DNA of 64,000 bases from Thermomonas paludicola (lineage in GTDB: Bacteria; Pseudomonadota; Gammaproteobacteria; Xanthomonadales; Xanthomonadaceae), in NCBI RefSeq assembly GCF_024498955.1, contig NZ_CP093311.1, forward strand, positions 1,984,001 to 2,048,000, read 5' to 3'. Of the stretch, positions 1 to 9,882 are shown in pieces. Under the pieces are notes generated by a model that was not told the DNA's origin, ran no database searches, and saw nothing but the letters and a program-made list of their open reading frames with translations. How positions within the stretch are numbered: the first letter of the stretch is position 1; each line of letters begins with the position of its first letter. The translations under genes and the position numbers were made by a program.

Positions 1-624
1 GGCCAGCAGGGTCTTGCCGGTGCCGGGTGGCCCCACCATCAGCACGCCGCGCGGGATCTTGCCGCCCAGCTTCTGGAACTTGGACGGGTCCCGCAGGAAT
101 TCGACCAGTTCGGACACTTCCTCCTTGGCCTCGTCGCAACCGGCAACGTCGGCAAAGGTGATCTTGGTCTGATCCTCATTCAGCAACTTGGCACGCGAAC
201 GCCCGAACGACATGGCGCCCTTGCCGGCGCCCCCGCCCTGCATCTGCCGCATCATGAACAGCCAGAAACCGATGATCAGCAGCACCGGCAGGAAATTCAG
301 CACCAGCGACCAGAACGAAATCCCCGATTCCGGCGGCGCCTGGCGGATCTCGACCTTGTGTTCGATCAAATCGTTGATCAGGTCCTTGTCGCGCACCGGC
401 GCGGTGGTGCTGCCCTTGCTGCCATCGGCGCGCTCGAAGCTGATGCCACGCTCGTTGCTGGCGATATCGACCGCCTTGATGCGATCGGCTTCCACGTCAC
501 TCACGAATTGCGAATAGACCACGTCCTGGCTGGCGGCCAGCTTCGGGGAGAAGCTCTGGAAGACCACCATCAGCACGACGGCGACCACCACCCAGAGCAG
601 CAAATTCTTCGCGAGATCGTTCAT
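1..624 (-). CDS. ftsH: ATP-dependent zinc metalloprotease FtsH (N-terminal part, cut by window edge)
   Basis: Membrane-anchored AAA+ protease that degrades misfolded and short-lived membrane proteins and tunes lipid A synthesis. The visible 208 residues hold a first membrane helix right after the start (MNDLAKNLLLWVVVAVV), a periplasmic FtsH-extracellular domain, a second helix near residues 107-125, and the beginning of the AAA module ending at the Walker A motif GPPGTGKT. The rest, including Walker B, the HEXXH zinc site and the stop, lies beyond base 1, so the truncation is only the window edge. The ATG at 624 is 21 bp after the rlmE stop, so rlmE and ftsH are probably co-transcribed, as in E. 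coli. The identification is secure. Confidence 0.97.
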   Translation of the reverse strand, partial: MNDLAKNLLLWVVVAVVLMVVFQSFSPKLAASQDVVYSQFVSDVEADRIKAVDIASNERGISFERADGSKGSTTAPVRDKDLINDLIEHKVEIRQAPPESGISFWSLVLNFLPVLLIIGFWLFMMRQMQGGGAGKGAMSFGRSRAKLLNEDQTKITFADVAGCDEAKEEVSELVEFLRDPSKFQKLGGKIPRGVLMVGPPGTGKTLLA

Positions 625-645
625 GTCGTCCTTATGTCGCCTTCG

Positions 646-1293
646 TCACTTCAGTTGTGCCAGCTTGCCCTGCGCCAGCGCGTACACCTCCGGCGAGCGC
701 TTGCGCGATGCCGCCGGTTTGCGGATCACCACCTTGGCATAGCGCCGCCGCAGTTCCCGCACGAACTCGTCGAATCCCGTTCCCTGAAACAGCTTGATCA
801 GGAACGTACCACCGGGACGCAGCTGGCCATCGGCGAATTCCATGGCCAACTCGGCCAGATGCATCGCGCGCGGCTGATCCACCGCATCCATACCACTCTT
901 ATTGGGGGCCATATCGGAAAGCACAAGATCCACCGGCTGCCCGCCAAGCATGTGCAGCACTTGGGATAGGACGGCATCGTCCCTGAAGTCTCCATGAAGG
1001 AACTCGACCCCGGCCAGCGAGGGCATTTCCAGAATGTCGCTGGCGATCACCCGCCCGGGCTTGCCCGGATCAAGGCGGTCCAGCTCCTGGCGGATCCATT
1101 GCGACCAGCCACCAGGCGCCGCGCCCAGATCCACCACCACCATGCCCGGCTTGAGCAGGCGATCGCGCTCCACCAGCTCCTCCAGCTTGTAGGCCGCGCG
1201 CGAGCGCATGCCTTCGGCTTGCGCCTTTTTCACGTAGGGATCGGAGAAATGTTCCTTCAGCCAGCGCTGGCTGGATTTACTGCGGGTGGCCAT
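646..1293 (-). CDS. rlmE: 23S rRNA (uridine-2552-2'-O)-methyltransferase RlmE
   Basis: SAM-dependent methyltransferase (FtsJ/RrmJ) that 2'-O-methylates U2552 in the A-loop of 23S rRNA late in 50S assembly. The 215-residue length is normal for the family. The SAM motif [12 protein letters not shown] lies at 55-66, and the K-D-K-E catalytic set is intact: K36, D127 (SDMAPN), K167 (LIKLFQG) and E202 (SPEVY). It sits directly upstream of ftsH on the same strand and is divergent from yhbY, the arrangement also seen in E. coli. A GC-rich palindromic repeat lies between this start and yhbY. Confidence 0.97.
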   Translation of the reverse strand: MATRSKSSQRWLKEHFSDPYVKKAQAEGMRSRAAYKLEELVERDRLLKPGMVVVDLGAAPGGWSQWIRQELDRLDPGKPGRVIASDILEMPSLAGVEFLHGDFRDDAVLSQVLHMLGGQPVDLVLSDMAPNKSGMDAVDQPRAMHLAELAMEFADGQLRPGGTFLIKLFQGTGFDEFVRELRRRYAKVVIRKPAASRKRSPEVYALAQGKLAQLK

Positions 1294-1302
1294 GCCTGTC
1301 GT

Positions 1303-1337
1303 CCCCCTCGCCGCAAGGGGGAGGGTTGGGGTGGGAT
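1303..1337. repeat. GC-rich dispersed palindromic repeat, copy A
   Basis: The core is CCCCCT-cgccgca-AGGGGG, followed by AGGGTTGGGGTGGG. It lies between the divergent rlmE and yhbY starts. The same plan (C-rich arm, short CGC-containing loop, G-rich arm, then a GGGTGGG-like tail in one orientation) recurs near 19017, 32022 and 32107, so it is a dispersed extragenic element of this genome. Confidence 0.6.
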
Positions 1338-1412
1338 CCGGATATCAGCCGCGGGCGGCATCCGGCCCCTGCATGATACCCTGCTGCCCCCCATGATTCC
1401 GCTGCGTGACGT

Positions 1413-1718
1413 ATGCCCATCGCCCTGACCAATGCCCAGATCCGCTTCCTGCGCGGGCAGGCACACGACCTGAAAGCGATGCTGCAGGTGGGTGGCAAGG
1501 GCATCACGGACGCGCTGGTGGCCGAGGTCGACGGCGCCCTGGAACATCACGAACTGATCAAGATCAAGGTGGCCGCCAGCGATCGCGAGCTGCGCGATGC
1601 GATGATCGCCGACTTGGCGGAACGCAGCGATGCGGCGCTGGTGCAACGCATCGGCAATGTCGCGGTGCTCTACCGTCCGGCCAAGGACAAGCGGCAGATC
1701 GTGCTGCCCCGCACCTGA
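1413..1718 (+). CDS. yhbY: Ribosome-associated RNA-binding protein YhbY (CRM domain)
   Basis: A single-domain CRM protein of 101 residues, the usual size. The family binds pre-50S particles and group II intron-like RNA. The N-terminal pattern LTNAQIRFLRGQAHDLK, the loop GGKG (residues 28-31) and the stretch HELIKIKV are the family signature. It is transcribed divergently from rlmE-ftsH, a conserved neighbourhood that links it to ribosome maturation. The next gene begins 5 bases after its stop, so the two probably share a transcript. Confidence 0.93.
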   Translation: MPIALTNAQIRFLRGQAHDLKAMLQVGGKGITDALVAEVDGALEHHELIKIKVAASDRELRDAMIADLAERSDAALVQRIGNVAVLYRPAKDKRQIVLPRT

Positions 1719-1723
1719 CCGCC

Positions 1724-2101
1724 ATGCAACTGAACCTGGAACATCCGGATTACCGGTATTTCCTGCGCGGGGCAAACGGCCACGGGGCGCTGGTCAACAC
1801 CCGCCAGCTGGCCAGCAGCTTCGTGATCGCGCCCGATGCCTTGATCGAACATTGGCCGGTGCAGGATGCGGCGGACATGGCGCCGGCCGACCTTGATCCG
1901 CTGTTGGCCCTGCAGCCGGAGATGATCCTGCTCGGCACGGGGGCCGTCCAGCGCTTTCCGTCGGGCGCCGTGATGGCCGCCTGCCTGCAACGGGGCGTAG
2001 GTCTGGAAGTGATGAACAACGCGGCAGCCGCGCGCACCTACTCGGTGCTGGCTGGCGAAGGCCGCCGGGTGGTGGCGGGGTTCCTGATCGCCGCGGGCTG
2101 A
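1724..2101 (+). CDS. Mth938-like domain protein (DUF498/NDUFAF3-type)
   Basis: A 125-residue protein of the Mth938/DUF498 fold, related to the eukaryotic complex I assembly factor NDUFAF3. The bacterial role is unknown. The typical core is visible: LVNTRQLASSFVIAP (about residues 25-39), the ILLGTG motif near 67-72, and a C-terminal block ending in VLAGEGRRVVAGFLIAAG. The ATG at 1724 follows the yhbY stop by 5 bases, which suggests coupled translation. No signal peptide is seen, so it should be cytoplasmic. Confidence 0.85.
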   Translation: MQLNLEHPDYRYFLRGANGHGALVNTRQLASSFVIAPDALIEHWPVQDAADMAPADLDPLLALQPEMILLGTGAVQRFPSGAVMAACLQRGVGLEVMNNAAAARTYSVLAGEGRRVVAGFLIAAG

Positions 2102-2234
2102 ACACCACCCCTGCCGCCCGCGCAGCCTGGTTGCCGCCGCGTTGATTCGCGGCTAATGTTTCCCCATCTCACTGATATTCGCGGGCGACGCGCCAGCCGC
2201 GCCGCCCGTATTGCTTTGCAGGAGTTTTGCCGAC

Positions 2235-2663
2235 ATGAGCGCCACCAACCAACACCCCGCCCTGCTGCTGTCCCGCGTGGACGTGGAGCGCATCGAGGAT
2301 CTGCTGGAGCTGCCGCAGTTCCGCGCGCTGAATACCGCCGCGCTGCGTCAGGAACTGGCGCGTGCGGAACTGGTGGAGCCGCAGGACGTGCCGGCCGACG
2401 TGATCACCATGAATTCCACCGCCAAGGTGCGGGTGATCAGCGAAGATCAGGGCGAGCACGAGTACGAGTTGACGCTGGTCTATCCGCGCGACGCCGACGG
2501 TAGCGGCGAAAAGGTGTCGATCCTGGCGCCCGTCGGCAGCGCACTGCTGGGCTTGCGCGTGGGCAGCAGCATTGACTGGCCGATGCCAGGCGGCCGCAGC
2601 GCCCGCCTGCATGTGCTGGCGATCCACTACCAGCCGGAAGCTGCAGGCAGTCTGCACCGCTGA
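2235..2663 (+). CDS. rnk: Nucleoside diphosphate kinase regulator (Rnk, GreA/GreB family)
   Basis: A 142-residue protein resembling Rnk: a short N-terminal coiled segment (VERIEDLLELPQFRAL) and a GreA/GreB-type C-terminal domain with MNSTAKVRVI, YELTLVYP and a VLAIHYQPE ending. Rnk binds RNA polymerase in the secondary-channel region and affects nucleoside diphosphate kinase in Pseudomonas and E. coli. I chose the ATG at 2235 because an AGGAG at 2220-2224 sits about ten bases upstream and matches family N-termini; an in-frame ATG 24 bases earlier lacks this. A 133-bp gap precedes it, so it probably has its own promoter. Confidence 0.85.
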   Translation: MSATNQHPALLLSRVDVERIEDLLELPQFRALNTAALRQELARAELVEPQDVPADVITMNSTAKVRVISEDQGEHEYELTLVYPRDADGSGEKVSILAPVGSALLGLRVGSSIDWPMPGGRSARLHVLAIHYQPEAAGSLHR

Positions 2664-2717
2664 GGGCCTTGCCTGCGCTTTGCGCACCGGCGAGGTTGCG
2701 GCGCGGGGTGTGGTGGC

Positions 2718-3452
2718 TCACGTGCGGCTGGCCACCAATCGCCCCAACTCGCCCAGCATGTCCCACGACGCCAGGCCGCGCCCGTCCAGATGGTGCAGAA
2801 AGACCATGCGCAGCGGCACGCGCAGGCTGGCCAGCTCGTCCGGGAACGCGGGCGGCACGTCCCGCCCCAGCGCGAGCAACGCGCTGCCGGTTGCACTCAA
2901 CCGCCGCTCATCAGCGCGCTCAGTGAGCACCCGCAGCGCCCCGCGTTCCGCCTCCAGCCGATAGCGCGCCGCCGCATCGATTGCCTGCCCGTCGGCGTCC
3001 GCCGAGAAGTCCAGCCCCAGGCCCAGGGCCTGCAGCACGTCGCGCTCGAAGCGACGCAACGTCCACGCCAAGGGCTCGCCCCGGCGCAGGCGCTCGCGCA
3101 CGTCGGCATACACTGCGACCAATTCCGGCTGCGGCACGTGACGCGGCGCCAGCCGCAGGCACAGTTCATTGACATAAAACGCCGCCATCGCGGCATCACC
3201 CTGCAACAGCGGGGCGGCATCCGTCGCTTCGGCCATCCTCAGCTGCGCCAGCTCGCCGCGCTGCACCGCATCGAAACGGATCGACTGCAGCGGTTGCAGC
3301 GCCGCCCGCAATGCATGCCGTTTGGGCCCCTGCACGCCGCGCGCCACCAGCCCGACGCGGCCATGTTCGGCGCTCAACACCTCCACCAGCAGGCTGGTTT
3401 CGCGCCAGAGGCGCGCGTGCAGGACGAAAGCGGGTTCGCCCGTGAACTGCAT
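2718..3452 (-). CDS. recO: DNA repair protein RecO
   Basis: RecO helps RecR load RecA on SSB-coated single-stranded DNA in the RecFOR pathway. The 244 residues fit the family. The N-terminal OB-fold start ([20 protein letters not shown]) and the VARGVQGPK segment are typical, followed by a helical C-terminal domain. The four-Cys zinc finger found in some RecO proteins is absent, as is common in gammaproteobacteria. The ATG at 3452 lies 2 bases after the era stop, so it is the last gene of the lepA-lepB-rnc-era-recO run. pdxJ, which follows in E. coli, is not here; rnk converges from the other side. Confidence 0.95.
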   Translation of the reverse strand: MQFTGEPAFVLHARLWRETSLLVEVLSAEHGRVGLVARGVQGPKRHALRAALQPLQSIRFDAVQRGELAQLRMAEATDAAPLLQGDAAMAAFYVNELCLRLAPRHVPQPELVAVYADVRERLRRGEPLAWTLRRFERDVLQALGLGLDFSADADGQAIDAAARYRLEAERGALRVLTERADERRLSATGSALLALGRDVPPAFPDELASLRVPLRMVFLHHLDGRGLASWDMLGELGRLVASRT

Positions 3453-3454
3453 CG

Positions 3455-4378
3455 TCAGTCGTGATAACCCAGCGCGCGCAGGGCGGCTTCGTCGTCGCTC
3501 CAGCCTTCGCGCACGCGCACCCAGGTTTGCAGGAAGACCTTGGCATCGAACAGGCGCTCCATCTGCAGCCGGGCGCGGCTGCCGATCTCGCGCAGGCGCT
3601 CGCCCCCCTTGCCGATGACGATGGCCTTCTGGCCGTCCCGCTCCACCCAGATCACGGCATCGATGCGGTACATCACGCCGGCCTTGGGCGAAGGCTCTTC
3701 CTCGAACTTTTCCACTTCCACCGTCGTGGCATACGGCAGCTCTTCGCCGAGCTGGCGCATCAACTGCTCGCGGACCAGCTCGCCGGCGAGGAAGCGCTGG
3801 CTCTTGTCGGTGATTTCGTCCTCGCCGTACATCGGCTCGGCCTCGGGCACCAGGTCGAACAACGTCGCCACCAGCGCCTCCAGGCCGCTGCGCTTGAGCG
3901 CCGACAACGGGTGCACGGCGGCGAACTCGCGCCCTTCCGCCACCTTCGCGATGAACGGCAGCAGTGCGCCCTTGTCCTTGAACTTGTCCACCTGGTTGAC
4001 CACCAGCACCACCGGCAAGCCTGCATCGCGCATCGCATCGAAGGCCAGCGCGTCCTCGGCGTCCCAGCGCCCGGCTTCGATGACCAGCAGCGCCACGTCC
4101 ACGCCCTCCAGCGCACCGCGCGCCGCGCGGTTCATCATTCGGTTCATCGCCTTGCCCGAGCGCTTGCCTTGCTCGCCGTGGATGCCGGGTGTATCCACCA
4201 GTTGCAGCTGCCCGCCGGGGAACGTGGCGATGCCCAGCAGCCGGTGCCGGGTGGTCTGCGGACGGTTGGAGGTGATGCTGATCTTGGCCCCCACCAGTGC
4301 ATTGACCAAGGTGGATTTGCCGACGTTGGGCCGACCGATCACGGCGACCGCACCGCTGCGCTGGGCTGGAGCATTCAT
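3455..4378 (-). CDS. era: GTPase Era
   Basis: An essential GTPase that binds the 3' end of 16S rRNA during 30S maturation. The G motifs are clear: G1 GRPNVGKST (15-23), G3 DTPG and G4 NQVD. The C-terminal KH domain carries [15 protein letters not shown]. The 307 residues are normal. The start overlaps the rnc stop by 4 bases (ATGA), giving translational coupling with RNase III, whose product is also needed for rRNA processing. Confidence 0.98.
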   Translation of the reverse strand: MNAPAQRSGAVAVIGRPNVGKSTLVNALVGAKISITSNRPQTTRHRLLGIATFPGGQLQLVDTPGIHGEQGKRSGKAMNRMMNRAARGALEGVDVALLVIEAGRWDAEDALAFDAMRDAGLPVVLVVNQVDKFKDKGALLPFIAKVAEGREFAAVHPLSALKRSGLEALVATLFDLVPEAEPMYGEDEITDKSQRFLAGELVREQLMRQLGEELPYATTVEVEKFEEEPSPKAGVMYRIDAVIWVERDGQKAIVIGKGGERLREIGSRARLQMERLFDAKVFLQTWVRVREGWSDDEAALRALGYHD

Positions 4379-5055
4379 GCTTCGATTTCCTTGAGCGCGG
4401 CCTCGGCCGCCTGTTGTTCCGCCGCGCGCCGCGAACTGCCTTCACCCTCGGTGCACAGTGCCGGGGTGGCCAGCGTGCAGCGGATCCGGAACACCCGTGC
4501 GTGATCTTCACCGCCTTCGTGCAGCAGCGCATACACCGGCAGCGGGTGCTGCCGGCCCTGCAGCCATTCCTGCAGGCGCGTCTTGGCATCCTTGCCCACC
4601 TTGTTCGGCGCCGGCAGCGCGGCGAGCAGCGGCTCGAACCACGGCAGCACGGCGGCGCGGCAGGCGTCAAAGCCAGCGTCGAGATAAATCGCTGCCACCA
4701 AAGCCTCGACCGCATCGGCCAGGATGGAATCCCGGCGATGACCGCCCGTCTTCATTTCGCCCGGCCCCAGCACCAGCTTCGGGCCGATGTCCAGCGTGCG
4801 GGCAATGCCGGCCAGCGCGGATTCGCGCACCAGCTCGGCGCGCGCGCGGGTCAGGGCACCTTCGTCGGCACCGGGCCAGCACCGATACAGCACCTCGGCG
4901 ACGAACTGGCTGACCAGCGCGTCGCCGAGGAATTCCAGACGCTCGTTGTGCGGGCTGCCGGCACTGCGGTGAGTCAGCGCCTGCCGCAGCAGCGCAGGCT
5001 CCGCGAATTCGTGGCCGGCAAAGGCGTTCAGGACGCCATCACTCCGCACCGGCAC
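4375..5055 (-). CDS. rnc: Ribonuclease III
   Basis: A double-strand-specific endoribonuclease that processes rRNA precursors and structured mRNAs. The signature [13 protein letters not shown] is at 37-49, with acidic residues E38, E41 and D45, and D114 and E117 in [12 protein letters not shown], numbered as in E. coli. A dsRNA-binding domain fills the C-terminus ([11 protein letters not shown] to [11 protein letters not shown]). Length is 226 residues. Its start overlaps the end of the DUF4845 gene by 17 bp and its stop overlaps era by 4 bp, so it lies inside a tight operon. Confidence 0.98.
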   Translation of the reverse strand: MPVRSDGVLNAFAGHEFAEPALLRQALTHRSAGSPHNERLEFLGDALVSQFVAEVLYRCWPGADEGALTRARAELVRESALAGIARTLDIGPKLVLGPGEMKTGGHRRDSILADAVEALVAAIYLDAGFDACRAAVLPWFEPLLAALPAPNKVGKDAKTRLQEWLQGRQHPLPVYALLHEGGEDHARVFRIRCTLATPALCTEGEGSSRRAAEQQAAEAALKEIEA

Positions 5056-5416
5056 CGCGCGCCAGCTTCTGCTCCGCGTGGAACTTGCCGACCACGTCGA
5101 GGTTGGCCATCAACGACTCGCGGCGCTCGTAGTCCATCACCAGGTTATAGCCGCCATCGGTGCTTTCGATCTTCAGCATCTCCGGCTTGATGACCTTGAC
5201 GTAGTCGATCTGCAGGCTCCGGGCAAACAGGCTGCGGATCTTGTCCTTGCCGCTTGCGGCTTCCGGGTTGTTTGCGACAGTCGCCATGATCTTCTTCACC
5301 GAATAGAACTCGATGTACATCGGCACGATCTTCATCGCCACGAAGGCAAAAAAGATCAGCAGGGTCAGGGTGAGCAAAAACCCCACCATGGTCATTCCGC
5401 GCTGCGACTTCTTCAT
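5039..5416 (-). CDS. DUF4845 membrane protein
   Basis: A protein of 125 residues with one N-terminal membrane helix ([20 protein letters not shown]) and a small periplasmic domain. The twin Gly-Met/Thr start resembles a pseudopilin-like leader, but no processing site is certain. The family is conserved between lepB and rnc in many proteobacteria; its function is unknown. I chose the ATG at 5416 (MKKSQRG), which has an AGAGGGG about nine bases upstream, over an in-frame start 93 bases earlier. It lies 37 bases after the lepB stop and overlaps rnc. Confidence 0.85.
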   Translation of the reverse strand: MKKSQRGMTMVGFLLTLTLLIFFAFVAMKIVPMYIEFYSVKKIMATVANNPEAASGKDKIRSLFARSLQIDYVKVIKPEMLKIESTDGGYNLVMDYERRESLMANLDVVGKFHAEQKLARGAGAE

Positions 5417-5453
5417 TCGTGCATCCCCTCTTGGTTGGACTGACTGGACTTGA

Positions 5454-6239
5454 TCAAGGAATACGCGTTCCGATGCGGGAAACGTCCACCCAATGGTCGG
5501 CGCTGGCATCGAAATTCATCCACACCATGAACGCCTTGCCGCGCAGGTTGGCTTCCGGCAGGAAGCCCCAAAACCGGCTGTCTTCGCTGTTGCCGCGGTT
5601 GTCGCCCATCACGAAATAATGCCCCGCCGGAACCGCCCAGTCACCATCGGCCATGCTGAACTCGCGCTCCAGCACGAAATGCGGGTGCCCCGGCAGGCCT
5701 TCGGTCAGTTGGTTGTCGCCGGTTTCCCCCTGGCCCTGGCCAACCCCGGTGTACACGCCTTCCACCCGGTAGGGCAGCACTTGCCCATTCACGCTGACCT
5801 TGTGGTCGTGGTAGCCGATGTGGTCGCCAGGCAGTCCGATCACCCGCTTGATCCAATCCTCGCGCGGGTGCTGCGGCGGACGGAACACCACCACGTCGCC
5901 GCGCTGCGGCTCGCCGATGGCGAAAAACTTTTTATTGTTGATCGGCAGCCGCAGGCCGTAGGAAAACTTGTTGACCAGGATGAAGTCGCCGATCAGCAGG
6001 GTCGGCATCATCGAACTGGACGGGATCCGGAACGGCTCGGCGACGAAGCTGCGCAACCCCAGCACCAGCGCCAGCACCGGGAAGAAGGATTTCGCGTAAT
6101 CGACGAGCGCCGGATCCTTCGCTTCGCCGGCCGCCGCTGCGGCGGCGCGACGTTTGGCGAAGAACAGCCTGTCCAGCAGCCAGATCAAACCGGTCAGCAG
6201 GGTCAGCAACACCAGAATCGTTTCAAACCACACCATCAT
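5454..6239 (-). CDS. lepB: Signal peptidase I
   Basis: A membrane-bound Ser/Lys protease that removes signal peptides from Sec and Tat substrates on the periplasmic face. Two N-terminal helices are seen (about residues 4-24 and 51-66). The catalytic serine is S76 in PSSSMMPT, the general-base lysine is K131 in WIKRVIGLPGD, and the GDNRGNSEDSRFWGF box is present near the C-terminus. The 261 residues are a little shorter than in E. coli (324), mostly by smaller periplasmic insertions. It lies between lepA and DUF4845; 105 non-coding bases separate it from lepA. Confidence 0.97.
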   Translation of the reverse strand: MMVWFETILVLLTLLTGLIWLLDRLFFAKRRAAAAAAGEAKDPALVDYAKSFFPVLALVLGLRSFVAEPFRIPSSSMMPTLLIGDFILVNKFSYGLRLPINNKKFFAIGEPQRGDVVVFRPPQHPREDWIKRVIGLPGDHIGYHDHKVSVNGQVLPYRVEGVYTGVGQGQGETGDNQLTEGLPGHPHFVLEREFSMADGDWAVPAGHYFVMGDNRGNSEDSRFWGFLPEANLRGKAFMVWMNFDASADHWVDVSRIGTRIP

Positions 6240-6344
6240 GCGATGCTCTCCCTTTGCCCCTCATGCGTTCCCGGCCGACGCGCCCGGTGCGCCCGTGCGG
6301 GGACAAGAAAAACGAATTCTCCCCGCTTGGCGGGAAGGCGAAAA

Positions 6345-8153
6345 TCACTTGTTGTCCACCTGCAGCACCGCCAGGAAGGCTTCCTGCGGGATTTCCACGC
6401 GCCCGACCTGCTTCATCCGCTTCTTGCCTTCCTTCTGCTTCTCCAGCAGCTTTTTCTTGCGCGTGGCGTCGCCACCGTAGCACTTGGCCAGCACGTTCTT
6501 GCGCATCGCCTTGACCGTGGTGCGGGCGATGATCTGGCCACCGACGGCCGCCTGGATCGCCACGTCGAACATCTGCCGCGGGATCAATTCCTTCATCTTT
6601 TCGGTCAGCTCCCGCCCACGGCGATCCGCGTGCGAGCGATGAACGATGATGGACAACGCATCCACCCGGTCGCCGTTGATCAGCGTATCCACGCGCACGA
6701 ACGGGCCGGCATCGAAGCGCAGGAAATGGTAGTCCAGCGAGGCGTAGCCGCGACTGACCGACTTCAGCTTGTCGAAGAAGTCCAGCACCACCTCGGCCAT
6801 CGGCAATTCGTAACTCACCTGCACCTGGCTGGCCATGTAGGTGATGCCGACCTGCACGCCGCGCTTGTCCTCGCACAGCTTGATCACGCTGCCGATGTAG
6901 TCGGGCGGGGTGAGGATATTGGCGCGGATGATGGGTTCGCGGATTTCCTGCACCTGGTTGATCGGCGGCAGTTTCGCCGGGTTGTCCATCGGCACGATGC
7001 TGCCGTCGGTCTTGAGCACCTCGTAGATCACCGTCGGTGCGGTACTGATGAGGTTGAGGTTGTACTCGCGCTCCAGCCGCTCCTGCACGATCTCCATGTG
7101 CAGCATGCCGAGGAAGCCGCAGCGGAAGCCGAAGCCCATCGCCTCCGAGCTTTCCGGCTCGAAGCGCAGCGCGGCGTCGTTCAGGCGCAGCTTGTCGAGC
7201 GCCTCGCGCAGGTCCGGATAATCCTCTGCATCCACCGGGAACAGGCCAGCGAACACGCGCGGCTGCATTTCCTGGAAGCCGGGCAACGGCTCCGGCGCAG
7301 GGTCGGCCAGCAGGGTCAACGTATCGCCCACCGGCGCGCCGTGGACATCCTTGATGCTGGCGTTGATCCAGCCCACCTCACCCGCACGCAACGCGGGCAT
7401 CTCCTTGCGCTTGGGGGTGAACACGCCGACCTTGTCGACCAGGTGCCAGCGCCCGGTGGACATCACCAGGATCTTGTCGCCGGGCTTGATCTCGCCCTGC
7501 ATCACCCGCACCAGCGACACCACGCCCAGGTAGTTGTCGAACCAGGAGTCGATGATCAGCGCCTGCAGCTTGTCGGAGCCGCGCGGCGTGGGCGGCGGGA
7601 TGCGCTGGACGATCGCTTCCAGCACGTCGCCGACGTTGAGCCCGGTCTTGGCGCTGATCGCCACCGCGTCGGTGGCGTCGATGCCGATCACGGCCTCGAT
7701 CTCTTCCTTCACCTTGTCGATGTCGGCCGTCGGCAAATCGATCTTGTTCAGGACCGGCACCACTTCCAGCCCCTGCTCCACTGCGGTGTAGCAGTTGGCC
7801 ACCGATTGCGCTTCCACGCCCTGCGCCGCATCCACCACCAGCAATGCGCCTTCGCAAGCCGCCAGCGAGCGGCTGACCTCGTAACTGAAATCGACGTGGC
7901 CGGGGGTGTCGATGAAATTCAGGTAATAGGTATTGCCGTCTTTGGCCGTGTACGGCAAAGAAACCGACTGCGCCTTGATGGTGATGCCGCGCTCGCGCTC
8001 GATCGGATTGTTGTCGAGCACCTGCGCCTCCATCTCGCGCGCGGTCAGGCCGCCGCACAGCTGGATGATGCGATCCGCCAAGGTCGATTTGCCGTGATCG
8101 ACGTGGGCGATGATGGAGAAGTTGCGGATGAACCGCATCGAGTCGTGCTGCAT
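6345..8153 (-). CDS. lepA: Elongation factor 4 (LepA)
   Basis: A translational GTPase that acts on ribosomes in late initiation and 30S biogenesis. The G1 motif AHVDHGKST lies near residue 16, with G3 DTPGHVDF and G4 NKIDLP. The unique LepA C-terminal domain is intact ([40 protein letters not shown]). The 602 residues assume the upstream ATG; a second ATG five codons in (MRFIRNFS) matches most homologues and is equally possible. It is followed by lepB, as in most proteobacteria. Confidence 0.98.
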   Translation of the reverse strand: MQHDSMRFIRNFSIIAHVDHGKSTLADRIIQLCGGLTAREMEAQVLDNNPIERERGITIKAQSVSLPYTAKDGNTYYLNFIDTPGHVDFSYEVSRSLAACEGALLVVDAAQGVEAQSVANCYTAVEQGLEVVPVLNKIDLPTADIDKVKEEIEAVIGIDATDAVAISAKTGLNVGDVLEAIVQRIPPPTPRGSDKLQALIIDSWFDNYLGVVSLVRVMQGEIKPGDKILVMSTGRWHLVDKVGVFTPKRKEMPALRAGEVGWINASIKDVHGAPVGDTLTLLADPAPEPLPGFQEMQPRVFAGLFPVDAEDYPDLREALDKLRLNDAALRFEPESSEAMGFGFRCGFLGMLHMEIVQERLEREYNLNLISTAPTVIYEVLKTDGSIVPMDNPAKLPPINQVQEIREPIIRANILTPPDYIGSVIKLCEDKRGVQVGITYMASQVQVSYELPMAEVVLDFFDKLKSVSRGYASLDYHFLRFDAGPFVRVDTLINGDRVDALSIIVHRSHADRRGRELTEKMKELIPRQMFDVAIQAAVGGQIIARTTVKAMRKNVLAKCYGGDATRKKKLLEKQKEGKKRMKQVGRVEIPQEAFLAVLQVDNK

Positions 8154-8234
8154 GGGGGCTGTGCTGTAGGCGGCGACGGCAGCGGGAGCGCAGCCTGTCT
8201 GGAAGTTAGCCGTTCATTATCGCACAGCCCCGCC

Positions 8235-8257
8235 TCCGCCTTGCCGGCGAAGGCGGA
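8235..8257. repeat. Small extragenic palindrome between mucD and lepA
   Basis: A perfect 8-bp stem TCCGCCTT/AAGGCGGA closes a 7-base loop (GCCGGCG). No T-run follows on either strand, so a simple intrinsic terminator is unlikely. It sits 13 bases below the mucD stop and may stabilise the mucD 3' end or represent a REP-like element. Confidence 0.4.
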
Positions 8258-8270
8258 ACCACGCATTGCT

Positions 8271-9821
8271 TCAGTCCTGCACCGGGTTCACCGCGACGTA
8301 GCGGGTGCCACCCCCGCGCTGGACCAGCAGCATCACCGGCTTGCCGGCACCCGCCGCCTTGAGCTGCGCATCCAGTGCGCTGGCGCTGCCGACATCACTG
8401 CGCCCCACCGCCAGGATCACGTCGCCGGACTGCAGCCCGGCTTCGCGCGCCGCCTGCCCGTTGATCCGCGCGATCAACACGCCCTCGCCTTTCTGCAAGC
8501 CCAGGCGCGTGCGCTGTTCGGCACTGAGATCCTGCCCGATGATTCCCAGCGGATTGCCCGGCGCGCTGGCCGCTGGCTTGCCCGCCGCGTGCGGCACGCC
8601 ATCGGCACCGGCAACGGCGTCATCCAGCGCGTTCAAGGTGGCGCTGAGGGTGCGCGGCTTGCCGTCGCGAACCACGTCGATGCTGACCCGGGTGCCCGGC
8701 GCCATCGCGCCGATGATCGGCGGCAGGTCGCTCGCGTCATACACCGCCTGCCCGTTGACGCTGCGGATCACGTCCTGGCGCTGGATACCGGCCCGCTCGG
8801 CCGGACTGCCCGGCTCCACCTTCGCCACCAGCGCACCGGCGGCGTCGCCAAGCCCCAGTGCCTTGGCTGCATCGCGATCCATGCCCTGGATCTGCACGCC
8901 CAACTGCCCACGGGTGACCTTGCCGGTAGCCTTGAGTTGCTTGACCGCGTTCATCGCCACGTCAATCGGGATGGCGAAGCTCACCCCCATGTAACCACCG
9001 GAGTTGCTGAAAATCTGCGAATTGATGCCCACCACCTGGCCGCGGGTGTCCAGCAGCGGGCCACCGGAATTGCCGCGGTTGATCGCCACGTCGGTCTGGA
9101 TGAACGGCACGTAGCGCTGGTCGGCGCCGGGATTGGCGCGACCGACCGCGCTGACGATGCCGGCGGTCACCGAATGATCCAGTCCGAACGGCGAACCGAT
9201 CGCCACCACCCATTGGCCGGGCTTGAGCAGGCGCGAATCACCCACGCGCATGACCGGCAGGCCCGTGGCGTTGATCTTGAGCAGGGCCACGTCGGACTGC
9301 TCGTCGCTGCCCACCACCTTGGCGGTGAATTCGCGGCGGTCGGCCAGGCGGATGCGCACGGTGTCGGCGCCATCGATCACATGGTGGTTGGTCAGCACAT
9401 AGCCATCGCCGGAGATGATGAAACCGGTGCCCAGCGACGTACCGCGCGGGCGCATCGCCGGTGCTCCGGGACCGCCGGGCAGCGGCCCCATGCCCGGGCC
9501 GAAGAAGCGCCGGAAAAACTCCGGGATCTGCTCGTCGCCGCCCTCATCGTCATCGTTCTGCGGCATCGGGCTGCTGCGCGCCACCTGCGGCTTGCTGCCG
9601 ATCTCCGCCTGCACGCTGACCACCGCCGGCCCCACCTGCTCCACCAGCCGGGTGAAATCCGGCAACCCGGCCACCAGATCGGGGGCCGGTGCGATTGCCG
9701 GCGCCGCGGTTGGTGATTGCGCTTGCGCGGTGTTCTGGCCGCTGCAGGCCCCCACGCCCGCCACGGCCAGCGCCGTGGTCAACAACAGGGGACGAAGAAC
9801 CGAAAGTTTGGTCACGGGCAT
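8271..9821 (-). CDS. mucD: Periplasmic serine protease MucD (DegP/HtrA, Do family)
   Basis: A trypsin-fold chaperone-protease of the periplasm that removes misfolded envelope proteins and damps the sigma-E response. The 516-residue product has an N-terminal export signal ending near VAGVGAC, possibly a lipobox with C26. The catalytic triad is H147 (TNHHVID), D177 (SDVALL) and S252 (GNSGGP). Two PDZ domains follow (about 290-390 and 425-515). The linker at 85-125 is rich in Pro, Gly and Asp. I chose the ATG at 9821 because AGAGGA lies nine bases upstream. Its place after rpoE-rseA is typical of Xanthomonas, where rseB and rseC are missing. Confidence 0.95.
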   Translation of the reverse strand: MPVTKLSVLRPLLLTTALAVAGVGACSGQNTAQAQSPTAAPAIAPAPDLVAGLPDFTRLVEQVGPAVVSVQAEIGSKPQVARSSPMPQNDDDEGGDEQIPEFFRRFFGPGMGPLPGGPGAPAMRPRGTSLGTGFIISGDGYVLTNHHVIDGADTVRIRLADRREFTAKVVGSDEQSDVALLKINATGLPVMRVGDSRLLKPGQWVVAIGSPFGLDHSVTAGIVSAVGRANPGADQRYVPFIQTDVAINRGNSGGPLLDTRGQVVGINSQIFSNSGGYMGVSFAIPIDVAMNAVKQLKATGKVTRGQLGVQIQGMDRDAAKALGLGDAAGALVAKVEPGSPAERAGIQRQDVIRSVNGQAVYDASDLPPIIGAMAPGTRVSIDVVRDGKPRTLSATLNALDDAVAGADGVPHAAGKPAASAPGNPLGIIGQDLSAEQRTRLGLQKGEGVLIARINGQAAREAGLQSGDVILAVGRSDVGSASALDAQLKAAGAGKPVMLLVQRGGGTRYVAVNPVQD

Positions 9822-9882
9822 GCGAACGAATCCTCTCTTCGTGGATCGGGAGTACGAACCTGGCTTGCGTGCAGATGCAGCG

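Noticed and set aside
5493..9716. A 1407-codon open frame on the plus strand
   Set aside because: It lies opposite lepB, lepA and mucD, which have clear motifs and starts. Its product is His-, Arg- and Gln-rich, typical of the antisense of GC-rich genes.
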